A stretch of DNA of 64,000 nucleotides from assembly GCA_017936685.1 (NCBI GenBank), contig JAGBFA010000013.1, forward strand, positions 62,001-126,000. The letters are read 5' to 3'. The notes below the pieces were generated by a model, which saw only the letters and a program-made list of their open reading frames with translations, had not been told where the DNA came from and searched no databases. This DNA comes from Alistipes sp. (GTDB lineage Bacteria; Bacteroidota; Bacteroidia; Bacteroidales; Rikenellaceae). Positions 23,307 through 32,017 of the stretch are shown piece by piece (position 1 is the stretch's first letter; every line of letters begins with the position of its first letter). Made by a program: the position numbers and the translations under genes.

Positions 23307-25292
23307 TTAATCTCCTATCTTGGCGCGGCGGCTGTGCATGACGAAGTAGACGATCAGCGCGAAGTACATCACCAGTGCCAGCCACTCGGCACCGTTCGAA
23401 CCTGCCCAGCCGTCGAGCCGCCAGTTGAATCCGGCGAAGGTGAGTATGGCACTTACCACGCCCATCAGTGCACCGCCTGCGATGAATCCCGAAGCGATCA
23501 GCGTACCGCGGTTGCCGCGAGCCTTGCTCAGACCGGCATTCTTGCCGCGCTGCACGAGCCATGCCACCAATCCGCCCACTACCAACGGAGCGTTGAGGTT
23601 CATCGGTATGAACATACCCAAAGCGAATGCCAGAGCCGGCACGCCTATCGAGGTCAGCACCAGTGCCAGCATGGCTCCCGCGAAGTAGAGCACCCACGGG
23701 GTCTCGCCGCCCGTCATCAGGGGCTGTATCACCGCCGCCATGGCGTTGGCCTGCGGTGCCACCAGAGCGTTTTCGCCCGAGAAACCGTAGGTCTTGTTGA
23801 GTATTATCATCACACCGGCCACCGTTGCCGCCGACACGAACGTGCCCACGAACTTCCACGTCTCCTGCTTGCGCGGCGTGGTACCAAGCCAGTAGCCTAT
23901 CTTCAAGTCGGTGATGAAGCCGCCGGCCATCGACAGCGCGGTGCAGACCACACCTCCTATGACCAGTGCCGCCACCATGCCGCTGTCGCCCGTCAAGCCG
24001 ATGCTTACCAATACCAACGACGAGAGGATCAGCGTCATAAGAGTCATGCCCGACACGGGGTTCGATCCCACGATGGCTATGGCGTTGGCCGCCACGGTCG
24101 TGAAGAGGAACGCTATGACGAATACTATGAGCAGTGCCACGATGGTCTGCGTCCAGTTGCCGAGTATGCCGAACTGGAAGAATACCAAAAGTGCCGCGAG
24201 CGAGGCTATGATCACCGCCAGAATCGTGCGCATCGTAATGTCGCGCTGCGTGCGCGGCTCGGCCACCTTCACGCGGCCGCCGCCCAACTCCTGCCGCGCC
24301 AGCGACAGTGCCGACTTGATGATGCTCGACTGCCGTATGATGCCTATCAGACCCGCCATGGCTATGCCGCCGATGCCTATCGGCCGGCCTATCTCGCGGA
24401 ATATGCCCTCGGGCGTGGAGAGGTTCTCACCGTTGATGCCCATAGAGTAGAGGTGCGTGCCCATCGTGTGCAGATCGAGCATGTCGGCTACCGACCCGAC
24501 GGCCGGCACGATGACGAACCACACCAGAGCCGAACCGGCAGTGATGATCAGCGCGTATTTCAGACCTATGATATATCCCAAACCGAGCAGTGCGGCCGAG
24601 GTGTTGACTCCAAATACCACCTTGAACTTGTCGGCGCACATCTGTCCCCACTCGCATATCCGTGTCGATACGGCCTCGGTCCACAGACCGAACGTCGATA
24701 CCACGAAGTCGTACAGACCGCCTATCAGACCCGATACCACGAGCAGTTTGGCCTGCGATCCGCCCTTCTCGCCCGATACGAGCACCTCGGTGGTTGCCGT
24801 GGCCTCGGGGAAGGGATACTTGCCGTGCATCTCCTTGACGAAGTACTTGCGGAACGGGATCATCAGCACGATGCCCAATATACCGCCCAAGAGCGACGAG
24901 AAGAAGACCTGGAAGAAATCGACGTCGAGATTGAGTATGTACAACGCCGGCAGGGTGAATATGGCTCCGGCCACGATCACGCCCGAGCTGGCTCCTATAC
25001 TCTGTATGATGACGTTCTGTCCGAGCATGTTGCGCTTGCCGCGCATCGTGCCTAATCCCACGGCTATGATGGCTATGGGAATGGCTGCCTCGAACACCTG
25101 TCCTACTTTCAGACCGAGAAAGGCCGCGGCTGCCGAAAACAACACGGCCATGATGATGCCGACCGTGACCGAATAGGGTGTTACCTCGGCCGGAGTCTGG
25201 TCGGCCGCCATCAGGGGTTTGTACTCCTCGCCCGGCTTCAATTCGCGATAGGCGTTGTCCGGAAGCGATGTTTGCTGGTTCTGGTTCTCCAT
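23307..25292 (-). CDS. OPT family oligopeptide transporter
   Basis: A 661-residue inner-membrane protein with about 14-16 hydrophobic spans, of the OPT superfamily (bacterial EspB/YpAAB-like branch). These proteins import oligopeptides or metal chelates with protons. Typical segments are TVGIIMAVLFSAAAAFLGLK near the N-terminus and a long soluble loop near residue 330. The pairing with pepT 37 bases downstream supports peptide import. A -7 promoter box is seen 62 bases upstream of the start. The substrate is not fixed by sequence. Confidence 0.92.
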   Translation of the reverse strand: MENQNQQTSLPDNAYRELKPGEEYKPLMAADQTPAEVTPYSVTVGIIMAVLFSAAAAFLGLKVGQVFEAAIPIAIIAVGLGTMRGKRNMLGQNVIIQSIGASSGVIVAGAIFTLPALYILNLDVDFFQVFFSSLLGGILGIVLMIPFRKYFVKEMHGKYPFPEATATTEVLVSGEKGGSQAKLLVVSGLIGGLYDFVVSTFGLWTEAVSTRICEWGQMCADKFKVVFGVNTSAALLGLGYIIGLKYALIITAGSALVWFVIVPAVGSVADMLDLHTMGTHLYSMGINGENLSTPEGIFREIGRPIGIGGIAMAGLIGIIRQSSIIKSALSLARQELGGGRVKVAEPRTQRDITMRTILAVIIASLAALLVFFQFGILGNWTQTIVALLIVFVIAFLFTTVAANAIAIVGSNPVSGMTLMTLILSSLVLVSIGLTGDSGMVAALVIGGVVCTALSMAGGFITDLKIGYWLGTTPRKQETWKFVGTFVSAATVAGVMIILNKTYGFSGENALVAPQANAMAAVIQPLMTGGETPWVLYFAGAMLALVLTSIGVPALAFALGMFIPMNLNAPLVVGGLVAWLVQRGKNAGLSKARGNRGTLIASGFIAGGALMGVVSAILTFAGFNWRLDGWAGSNGAEWLALVMYFALIVYFVMHSRRAKIGD

Positions 25293-25353
25293 ACTGTTAT
25301 GTTGTGTTTAAAATTTGCGAAACAATGCCTTGCGGCTATATCTTATCAAGTTA

Positions 25354-25361
25354 CAAATATA
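25354..25361 (-). promoter_or_regulatory. Promoter -7 box of the OPT-pepT-nadE run
   Basis: TATATTTG on the - strand matches TAnnTTTG. It lies in an AT-rich stretch of an otherwise repeat-filled gap, 62 bases before the OPT start. Confidence 0.6.
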
Positions 25362-25510
25362 CGAATAAGCCGAGAGAAAAAAGCAAGCTTGCTTGCATTT
25401 TTTCCGAGGCGAAGCTTTGTAGTCGACATTTGTGTTTCATTTCGAGCTCAAGCGAGAAATCTGTACGCGACTATTTCCGCTTTTGTGTCATTATCACAAG
25501 TTTTGTCGTT

Positions 25511-25782
25511 CACAGATTCTTCACTGCGTTCAGAATGACATGATGGGACTGTCATTCTGAGTGAAACGAAGAATCTGGTTGGGGTTGACGTGCATGGATA
25601 ATATTACCACTGTGTTATTCTGAGGAGCGATTTCAAATCGCGACGTGAGAATCTCTATTTTGGCAGACAAACACATTTCTTGCGGCGAGACTCCCACGGT
25701 CGGGCATCGCCCTCCCTCGGAGTGACAGGCGGAATGCAAGACTCCCACTTTGCAACTATGTTATTCCTCGGAGTGACAACAC
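25511..25782. repeat. GTCATTCTGA-class repeat block between OPT and glutaminase
   Basis: The block holds a head-to-head pair of GAAGAATC units (25511-25540 inverted, 25553 direct), a unit with stem CGATTT/AAATCG (25616-25654), and two inverted ends (25684-25729 with GGGCATCGCCC; 25736-25781 with a decayed stem). Unlike other blocks, no type-1 or type-2 element is present. At 25383-25400 there is a self-palindrome AAGCAAGCTTGCTT. The gap 25293-25803 holds no gene. Confidence 0.7.
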
Positions 25783-25803
25783 TCTGCCGCCATCGGCCCA
25801 ACA

Positions 25804-26718
25804 TTAGAATATCGACTCCTCGGTGTAGGTCGTCAGCAGCTCCAAGGCTTTCATGCCCATCACCGAGTTGCCCTTGCTGTTGAGCCGCGGGCTCCACACC
25901 GTAACCGAGTATTTCAGCGGACACACGGCCGCTATGCCGCCGCCCACGCCGCTCTTGCCCGGCAGCCCGACGAGGTATGAAAACTCGCCGGCCTCGTCGT
26001 AGAAGCCGCACGTCTGCATTATGGCGTTGATGCGCTTTACCTCGGACATCGTAAGCGATACCTCCCCGAACCGGAATGGCGACCGGTGGTCGGCAAAAGC
26101 CATGAAGGCGTGCGACAGATCGCGGCAGCTCATCTCCACCGAGCACTGCATGAAGTAGAAGTGCAACACCTGCTCGATGTCGCCCGACAGGTTGCCGTGA
26201 TACTTCAACAGATTGGCTATGGCCGCATTGAGATAGGCCTTTTCGCGCTCCGAGGCCGCCACGGCACGGTTGTAGTCGACCGTGGGATTGCCGCATATCT
26301 CGCGCACGAAATCGATGTAACGCCGCTCGTAGTCGCCGTAGTGCGACATCAGCCGGTCGGCCACCACTATCGCACCGGCATTGATGAAGGGGTTGCGGGG
26401 TATGCCGCGCTCGGCTTCGAGCTGAATAAGCGAGTTGAAGGTGGTGCCCGACGGCTCGCGCCCCACCCTGCGCCATAGCTCCTCTCCCTCGATGCTCAGT
26501 GCCGCCGCCAACGAAAATACTTTGGTTATGGACTGTATAGAGAATCGCTCGGAGGCATCGCCCAACATATACTGACGGCCGTCGATTGTGTCGATGCAGA
26601 TGCCGAACTTGTCGGGATCGACCTCTGCCAATGCCGGTATGTAGTCGGCCTGTCGGCCCTCGCGGGCAAAGGGGCGGATCTCACGGTATATCCTTTCGAG
26701 TATGCTTTGATAATTCAT
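25804..26718 (-). CDS. glsA: Glutaminase A
   Basis: This enzyme hydrolyses glutamine to glutamate and ammonia. The 304-residue protein has the beta-lactamase-like glutaminase fold with the S-x-x-K pair in QSITKVF (about residues 63-66), plus EPSGTTFNS and NPFINAGAI. It ends with a segment containing LPGKSGVGGGI. The start at 26718 (MNYQSILERI) is chosen over an in-frame upstream ATG at 26790: the upstream stretch overlaps the promoter and has no family similarity. Such glutaminases can support acid resistance, but no transporter partner is nearby. Confidence 0.95.
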   Translation of the reverse strand: MNYQSILERIYREIRPFAREGRQADYIPALAEVDPDKFGICIDTIDGRQYMLGDASERFSIQSITKVFSLAAALSIEGEELWRRVGREPSGTTFNSLIQLEAERGIPRNPFINAGAIVVADRLMSHYGDYERRYIDFVREICGNPTVDYNRAVAASEREKAYLNAAIANLLKYHGNLSGDIEQVLHFYFMQCSVEMSCRDLSHAFMAFADHRSPFRFGEVSLTMSEVKRINAIMQTCGFYDEAGEFSYLVGLPGKSGVGGGIAAVCPLKYSVTVWSPRLNSKGNSVMGMKALELLTTYTEESIF

Positions 26719-26759
26719 GTCGATAATCGTTATCGGGTCGGTCAAAACCGCCCGTATAA

Positions 26760-26791
26760 CAAATTTATGACAATTTTTTGATTTTCGCAAA
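26760..26791 (-). promoter_or_regulatory. Glutaminase promoter
   Basis: On the - strand a -33 box TTTG (26788-26791) is separated by 20 bases from the -7 box TAAATTTG (26760-26767), a good match to the Bacteroidetes consensus. It fixes the glsA start at 26718, because 26790 would be upstream of transcription. Confidence 0.7.
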
Positions 26792-26818
26792 TCGTGGACT
26801 GTCTTAAATTCCGGTGGG

Positions 26819-26915
26819 GAGGCGAGACTCCCACGTCGCCTGCGGCTCCTCGGAGTGACATTTGTTGTGTCCTGTCATTCTGAGGAGCGGCTATTGGCCG
26901 CGACGTGAGAATCTC
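26819..26915. repeat. Short GTCATTCTGA-class repeat
   Basis: An inverted end GGCGAGACTCCCACG with stem GCC/GGC (26819-26861) is followed by a direct unit GTCATTCTGAGGAGC with stem GCGGC/GCCGC (26874-26915). The order is reversed compared with other blocks. It is flanked by TTCCGGTGGGG and CCACCGGATTTT, the same short flanks seen around 33150-33420. Confidence 0.7.
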
Positions 26916-27022
26916 TCTTTCCCCTCCACCGGATTTTAAGACTGATCCCATAGTCCTTATGTCTGTTCGGCGACAGGCATATAGACGAAAAATCCCCGCC
27001 GAACCATCGTTCGACGGGGGTG

Positions 27023-27103
27023 TGCCCAGGATAGGACTCGAACCTACATGCCGTTAAGCACTCGCACCTGAAACGAGCGCGTCTACCATTTCGCCACCTG
27101 GGC
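27023..27103 (-). tRNA. tRNA-Leu (anticodon CAG)
   Basis: On the - strand GCCCAGG pairs with CCTGGGC, the D-arm begins TGGCGAAATGGTAGACGC, and the anticodon stem CTCGT/GCGAG carries loop TTCAGGT (anticodon CAG). A long variable arm (TGCTTAACGGCA) marks a class II tRNA. The discriminator is A and CCA is not encoded. Confidence 0.93.
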
Positions 27104-27148
27104 ATCGTTTCAGTGATGCAAAAGTAGTGTTTTTTTTCAAATTTTCGT

Positions 27149-27156
27149 ACATTTGT
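27149..27156 (+). promoter_or_regulatory. lspA promoter -7 box
   Basis: TACATTTG matches TAnnTTTG, 74 bases before the lspA ATG in an AT-rich stretch. It starts just beyond the tRNA-Leu gene on the other strand. Confidence 0.55.
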
Positions 27157-27230
27157 CGAAAATTTATTTCAAAAAAATTTTCACTACCTGTCTGCGTCTC
27201 ATTTGCTGCGGTGGCAAAATATTGAAAATT

Positions 27231-27821
27231 ATGGGTTTGAGAAAAATATCGCCCGCCAAGAAAGTGGCGTTGTTCATATTCTCTCTGGTCGTGATCGATC
27301 AGGTTGTAAAGTTGCTCGTGCGTTCGCACATCGATCTGGGCGAGCAGGTGTCGGTGTTTCCGTGGTTCAAGTTGTGCCACATCGAGAACAACGGCTTTGC
27401 CTTCGGCATGCAGCTCGGCTCGGGCGGCGGCGTGGATTGGGGCAAGATCGTGTTGAGCCTGTTCCGTTTAGTGATGATCGGGTTTCTGGTGTGGGGCATT
27501 CGCTATCTGCTGCGCAAGGAGGGTGTTCCGAAGGGGGTCATCGTGGGCGTGGCGTTGATTCTGGCCGGAGCCATAGGCAATATGGTCGACAGCCTGTTCT
27601 ACGGTATGTTGTTCGAGCAGCAGGGAGCAGGATTCCTTACGGGACGTGTCGTCGACATGTTCTATTTCCCGCTGTTCAAATGGGAGAACGTGCCGTCGAT
27701 GCTGCGTTTTCTGGTAAGCTCCGACGGTTATTTCTTCGGTGCGGTGTTCAATGTGGCCGATGCCTATATCTCGGTGGCGGTGGTATACCTAATACTGTTC
27801 CACTACAAATTCTTCAAATAG
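27231..27821 (+). CDS. lspA: Lipoprotein signal peptidase (signal peptidase II)
   Basis: LspA cleaves the signal peptides of diacylglyceryl-prolipoproteins in the inner membrane. The 196-residue protein has four hydrophobic spans. The two catalytic aspartates are visible in GNMVDSLFYG (about D119) and NVADAYIS (about D177), and HIENNGFAFG is the family signature. The ATG at 27231 is chosen over 27153, which would start at the promoter box. Predicted lipoproteins in this window (DUF362, PotD, DUF4270) are potential substrates. Confidence 0.95.
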   Translation: MGLRKISPAKKVALFIFSLVVIDQVVKLLVRSHIDLGEQVSVFPWFKLCHIENNGFAFGMQLGSGGGVDWGKIVLSLFRLVMIGFLVWGIRYLLRKEGVPKGVIVGVALILAGAIGNMVDSLFYGMLFEQQGAGFLTGRVVDMFYFPLFKWENVPSMLRFLVSSDGYFFGAVFNVADAYISVAVVYLILFHYKFFK

Positions 27822-27827
27822 CCGGTA

Positions 27828-27941
27828 TGTAATAATTAGCCCACTGCTGCGTTATTATCGGGATTCGAGCTCAGTCATTTACTTCTAAGTAAACTCCTGT
27901 CGCCCTCACCCTCAAAACCTTGCATTGGACTAATTCTTACA
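27828..27941 (+). repeat. Palindromic element of a third type after lspA
   Basis: Inverted ends TGTAATAATTAGCCCACTGC and, on the other strand, TGTAAGAATTAGTCCAATGC enclose a perfectly central palindrome TTTACTT-CT-AAGTAAA (27878-27893). It begins seven bases after the lspA stop. The sequence is unrelated to the type-1 and type-2 elements, but length, symmetry and gene-end position are the same. Confidence 0.65.
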
Positions 27942-27950
27942 GACCTTGAA

Positions 27951-27981
27951 AAAGAGTGCCGAGATATTCATATCTCGGCAC
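27951..27981 (-). terminator. Terminator of the DUF362-to-reductase operon
   Basis: A perfect 12-bp stem GTGCCGAGATAT/ATATCTCGGCAC is followed on the - strand by TCTTTTTC. It lies 30 bases after the stop of the last operon gene. The + strand side has TTTT nine bases away, so it may also stop transcription from lspA. Confidence 0.8.
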
Positions 27982-28011
27982 ACTTCCGTTTTATATTGTC
28001 TCCCCCGCTCG

Positions 28012-29127
28012 TCAGTCAAATGCCTTAGACACGGCACGCAGATGCTCGATGATGGGCAGATGCTGCGGACAGCTGCGCTCGCACTTGCCGCAGGCTATGC
28101 ACTCCGAGGCGCGGCCGTGGGTCGAGGCAAGGTTGAGATAGTAGGTCTTCTGTATCGAGAAGGCCTTGTTGAGTGCCTGCTGCTCGGCGTTGTATAGGGC
28201 GAAGTAGTCTGGTATGGCTATGTGCTTGGGACAGCCGTCGACGCAGTAGCGACATGCCGTGCACTGTATGGCTATGGCGCGGTTGAGGATCCCTACCACA
28301 CGCTCTACGATGGCATGCTCCTCGTGCGAGAGCGGCTCGAAGTGCTCCATGTAGGAGAGGTTGTCGGAGAGCTGCTCGGGCGACGACATGCCGCTGAGCA
28401 CCATCATCACACCCTCCAAGCCGGCTGCGTAGCGTATGCCCCACGAGGCGGCCGACAGATCGGGGCGTGCGGCATGCAGCAGCTCGGCGGCCTGAGTCGG
28501 GAGCGCGGCCAGCGTGCCGCCTTTGAGCGGCTCCATCACCACGATGCTCTTGCCGTGGCGGCGTGCCACCTCGTAGCACTTGCGCGACTGTATGCTCTCG
28601 TTGTCCCAGTCGAGATAGTTGATCTGCAACTGCACGAACTCAGTCTCGGGGTGTTCGGTGAGAATACGGTCGAGCAGCTCGGCCGAGTCATGGAACGAGA
28701 ATCCTATGTGGCGTATGCGTCCCTCGGCCTTTTTGCGTGCCACGAACGCGAAGCTGCCGAACCGCTCGGCTCGCTTGTAGTTCTCCACACCGAGGTTGTG
28801 CAGCAGGTAGTAGTCGAAATAGTCGACGCCGCATTTGGCCAGCTGCTCGTCGAATATGCGCTCCTGGTCGCCCTCGGCTTTGAGAAACATCGTCGGCAGC
28901 TTCGATGCCAGCGTGAACTCGTCGCGGCGGTGACGCTCGACCAGGGCCTGACGCACCACCTCTTCGCTGCGGAAGTCGTGATACATGTAGGCCGTGTCGA
29001 AGTAGGTGAAGCCGCGGCCGATGAACTCGTCGAACATCTGCTCGACGAGCTTCATATCGACGGCCGAGTAGTCGTCGGCCGCGGTCAGCGGCAGACGCAT
29101 GCAGCCGAATCCTAATTTTTTTGTCAT
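28012..29127 (-). CDS. Aldo/keto reductase with C-terminal 2x[4Fe-4S] domain
   Basis: A 371-residue cytoplasmic protein. Residues 1-280 form an aldo/keto reductase barrel with the tetrad Asp and Tyr (FDTAYMYHD), Lys (ASKLP) and His (YYLLHNLG). Residues 286-351 carry two ferredoxin-like cluster motifs, CTACRYCVDGCP and CIACGKCERSCP. The fusion suggests electron exchange between an Fe-S carrier and a carbonyl or other substrate; the substrate is unknown. It is the last gene of the five-gene operon, eight bases after the S-component gene. Confidence 0.88.
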   Translation of the reverse strand: MTKKLGFGCMRLPLTAADDYSAVDMKLVEQMFDEFIGRGFTYFDTAYMYHDFRSEEVVRQALVERHRRDEFTLASKLPTMFLKAEGDQERIFDEQLAKCGVDYFDYYLLHNLGVENYKRAERFGSFAFVARKKAEGRIRHIGFSFHDSAELLDRILTEHPETEFVQLQINYLDWDNESIQSRKCYEVARRHGKSIVVMEPLKGGTLAALPTQAAELLHAARPDLSAASWGIRYAAGLEGVMMVLSGMSSPEQLSDNLSYMEHFEPLSHEEHAIVERVVGILNRAIAIQCTACRYCVDGCPKHIAIPDYFALYNAEQQALNKAFSIQKTYYLNLASTHGRASECIACGKCERSCPQHLPIIEHLRAVSKAFD

Positions 29128-29135
29128 GGCAGCGG

Positions 29136-29648
29136 CTATTTACGTATAATATATCGGATTACGGCCCAGCCGCCGAGGATTTGCAGCACAATGCCCGGCA
29201 GACCTATGCGCACGTCCTGCAAGGCCGCCGCGAGCGAGCCGGTCCATGCCCATTCGAATGCCGAGCCGACCGCCTGATAGAGTGCCACTACGGCTGCTAT
29301 CGAGATGATAGATACGCTCTTGCTGCGTGCGGCCACGAAGCCTGCGGCTGCGGCCAGCAGCAGCGACTTGCACTCGATGACGGGCAGCATCTCCGCTGCC
29401 GGCATGCCGAAGAGCCACGAGTTGAGCATGGGCGACAGCACAGCCGTCAGCACGCCCACGCGCCAGCCGTATTTGTATGCGCCTACGAGCGTGAAGAAGT
29501 AGATGGGCAGCCAGCGCATGCCGCCTTGGGGTACGAGGTGGCACAGCTGAGGCAGCACGATGTTGCCTGCGACGAAGGCTGTGGCTAAAAGATAGGTTTT
29601 CAGATTGTCGGCCTGCAAAGAGTAGAGCCTGACAGATGTTGTTTGCAT
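29136..29648 (-). CDS. ECF-type S component-like membrane protein
   Basis: A 170-residue integral membrane protein with five or six hydrophobic spans. WLPIYFFTLVGAYKYGWRVG followed by LTAVLSPMLNSWLFGMPAAE and LPVIECKSLLLA resembles small ECF S components and related DUF6580-type proteins that bind vitamins or metals. No ECF ATPase or T subunit lies in the window, so it would share a module encoded elsewhere. Its position between a TonB receptor and a reductase, with gaps of 15 and 8 bases, points to a shared ligand. Confidence 0.7.
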   Translation of the reverse strand: MQTTSVRLYSLQADNLKTYLLATAFVAGNIVLPQLCHLVPQGGMRWLPIYFFTLVGAYKYGWRVGVLTAVLSPMLNSWLFGMPAAEMLPVIECKSLLLAAAAGFVAARSKSVSIISIAAVVALYQAVGSAFEWAWTGSLAAALQDVRIGLPGIVLQILGGWAVIRYIIRK

Positions 29649-29663
29649 AGTCTTTATCGGTTT

Positions 29664-31553
29664 TTACAGATTAATGTCTATTCCTGCCATTATCGTTGCG
29701 CGCGGCATGGGGTAGCCGGCGTTGATCTCGTATCGTTGTGCGAGCATGTTCTCCGCGCGGGCGAATATCGACAGCCACCGGCAGGCGCGAAACGTGCAGC
29801 GCATGTTCCACAGTACGAAATCCTCGCGCTGATAGGTCGTCAGTTCGGTGTACAGCCCTGCGACATACTGCACGCCCGAGGATATGCTCCACCGCTTGCG
29901 CGAGAAGTCGGCCCCGGCGTAGAGCTTGTGCTCGGGTGAGGCCAGCACAGGATTCTCCATGTGCAGATAGCTGTAATTGGCCTCGATGTGCCATGCGGGC
30001 GATATGCGCCAGCCGATCTCGGCCTCGGCACCCCAGTTCTCGATGCGGCCGGTGTTGACGTTGAGCTGGCCGCCGTCGACGGGCATGCGCATTATGAGAT
30101 TGTCTCCGTTGATATAGAAGATGTTGACACCCCAGCGCAATGCCCCTCCCATGAGCGGCTGCGCTATGGATAGCTCGTAGCTCCACAGCCTTTCGGACAG
30201 CAGGTCGGGGTTGGCCGGACGGAACATATACAGCTCGCGGATCGTGGGGTTGCGGAAGCCCTTGGCCGCCATGGCCTTCATCTCGATGTCGCGGGGCAGA
30301 TGCAGGGCGATGCCCACCTGCGGCACCCACTCGGTGCCCGTCTGCGAGTGGTGGTCGATGCGTATGCCTGCATCGATGGTCACGTATCGGCCTATGGCCT
30401 GCCGCCAGTCGACGTATGCGGCGATCTCGTCCTGCCCCTTGTCGACCAGATCCTGTCGCCGGCCGTCGTCGTAGAGATTCCACGAACGGCCGCCGAAGTG
30501 CAGATAGTCTATGCCTGCCGTGAGGCGGTTGCCCGAAAAGAGCGTCGCCGACTGATACCACGATATGCCCGTCATCACGTCGCGCGAGTGGAACATGTAG
30601 TCGAGCGGCGTGCCGCCTGCGGCGTATCCGTCGTCGATCTTGTGCCGTCCCCAGTTGTAGAAGAGCGACAGCGCGCCCGAGGTGCGGTCGTATCGGTTCT
30701 CGACGGCCATGGAGGCCATGCCGCGCAATATGCGCTGGTCGTTGTCGATCATCGGCACGCTGACCGAGCCGGGATTCGAGGCGTTGAACTGCGTTAGGTT
30801 GCAGTCGGCGTATATGTTCCAGTGCGGCGAGATATCGTAAGAGAGCTTGGCGTAGGCGTTCCACTGGTCGAAGTGCATGTTGTCGCGGTGGCCGTCGGTG
30901 CGGTTGTACGACGCTGCGACGACACTGCTGAAACCGCCGCGGCGCACGGTGTTGGATACCTCGCTTTCGACGCTGCCGAACGATCCGCCGCCGCCGCGCA
31001 GATGCGTCTGCACGCCGTCCTCGGAGAGCTTGCGCGTGACGATGTTGATCACGCCGCCCATGGCGTTGGAGCCGTAGAGCACCGAGGCGGGGCCTCGCAC
31101 CACCTCCACACGCTCGGCCAGCATCGTCTGGCAGGCATCGGCTATGGGGTGTCCCATCAGTCCCATGTATTGCGGGTGGCCGTCGACAAGAACCATGAGT
31201 CCCGTGGTCGGCATGCCGGCTTGCGGCGTGCCGCCTATGCCGCGCAGGCTCATGCCGCCCGCGGCACCTGTCGATACGCCGTAGCCCATCATGCCGCGCG
31301 AGGTGACGAACAGACCGGGTATCTGCTCGGTGAGAGAGGGCAGCACCGACGGCTCCAACCGCGCTTCTATCCCCTCGCGTCCCACCACCGAGACGGTCAT
31401 GGGCAGATGTCTGATGTCGGCGGCACTGCGTGTGCCCGTGACGACCACTTCGCCGATGCTTCCCACATGCAGCGAGTCGGTCTCATCAGCTGCCGCCGCG
31501 GTTGCCGACAGCGACAAGGCTATCGAAAAGAGTATTTTACCTGCTGTTTTCAT
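29664..31553 (-). CDS. TonB-dependent outer-membrane receptor
   Basis: A 629-residue protein with signal peptide, a plug domain with VTGTRSAADIRHLPMTV and VEVVRGPASVLYGSNAMGG, and a 22-strand-type barrel ending in a short aromatic-poor tail (IMAGIDINL). It lacks the N-terminal carboxypeptidase-like domain and the size of SusC proteins. It therefore resembles the compact vitamin B12, siderophore or heme receptors. No SusD partner is adjacent. Its start overlaps the end of the DUF1893 gene by 17 bases, showing translational coupling. The ligand is not fixed by sequence. Confidence 0.92.
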   Translation of the reverse strand: MKTAGKILFSIALSLSATAAAADETDSLHVGSIGEVVVTGTRSAADIRHLPMTVSVVGREGIEARLEPSVLPSLTEQIPGLFVTSRGMMGYGVSTGAAGGMSLRGIGGTPQAGMPTTGLMVLVDGHPQYMGLMGHPIADACQTMLAERVEVVRGPASVLYGSNAMGGVINIVTRKLSEDGVQTHLRGGGGSFGSVESEVSNTVRRGGFSSVVAASYNRTDGHRDNMHFDQWNAYAKLSYDISPHWNIYADCNLTQFNASNPGSVSVPMIDNDQRILRGMASMAVENRYDRTSGALSLFYNWGRHKIDDGYAAGGTPLDYMFHSRDVMTGISWYQSATLFSGNRLTAGIDYLHFGGRSWNLYDDGRRQDLVDKGQDEIAAYVDWRQAIGRYVTIDAGIRIDHHSQTGTEWVPQVGIALHLPRDIEMKAMAAKGFRNPTIRELYMFRPANPDLLSERLWSYELSIAQPLMGGALRWGVNIFYINGDNLIMRMPVDGGQLNVNTGRIENWGAEAEIGWRISPAWHIEANYSYLHMENPVLASPEHKLYAGADFSRKRWSISSGVQYVAGLYTELTTYQREDFVLWNMRCTFRACRWLSIFARAENMLAQRYEINAGYPMPRATIMAGIDINL

Positions 31554-32004
31554 CGGGTTGTTCGTTGCGTTTCTGCTTCTCTATGAACTCGTCGATCTTT
31601 GCCAGACACTCCTCGACGCCCCGCAGACCGCTGCAAAGCGTCTCGACGGGGCAGCGGCCTGTGCCGGCGCGATTGATTATCTGTTCGGTGAGGGTGTTGT
31701 ATTTGAATTTCAAGTTATAACGTTCGGCCAGTTCCAACGCCTCGCGGCTGACCACATCGGCGAAAAACTCCTCCACGCCGCCTGCGATCATCAGTGCCGC
31801 AGCACCCTTGCCCACCACCTTATCGGCCACGAAGGCTCCGTCGAGCACTCTGCGGCCGTCGTGCAGCAGGTCGTGCAGGTCGCGTATGCCGCGCTGTCGC
31901 AGCACATGGCATCGGCCGTCGGCCGAGCGCACCACGCACGAGCAACGCTCCTCAAAGAGCATCTCAATGGTTCGACGGCGGATATCTTCAGCAATGGCTG
32001 ACAT
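31537..32004 (-). CDS. DUF1893 domain protein
   Basis: A 155-residue soluble protein. The central block KVVGKGAAALMIAGGVEEFF, then VVSREALELAERYNL and NRAGTGRCPVETLC, matches the DUF1893 family, which has a cytidine-deaminase-like fold and no established activity. Cysteines in RCPVETLC are candidates for a metal or active site. It lies 13 bases after the DUF362 gene and overlaps the TonB receptor start. Confidence 0.8.
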   Translation of the reverse strand: MSAIAEDIRRRTIEMLFEERCSCVVRSADGRCHVLRQRGIRDLHDLLHDGRRVLDGAFVADKVVGKGAAALMIAGGVEEFFADVVSREALELAERYNLKFKYNTLTEQIINRAGTGRCPVETLCSGLRGVEECLAKIDEFIEKQKRNEQPDENSR

Positions 32005-32017
32005 GGCGTGCAGTGTT

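Noticed and set aside
25804..26790. Extended glutaminase start at 26790
   Set aside because: The extension crosses a good -33/-7 promoter and has no family similarity; 26718 gives the usual length.
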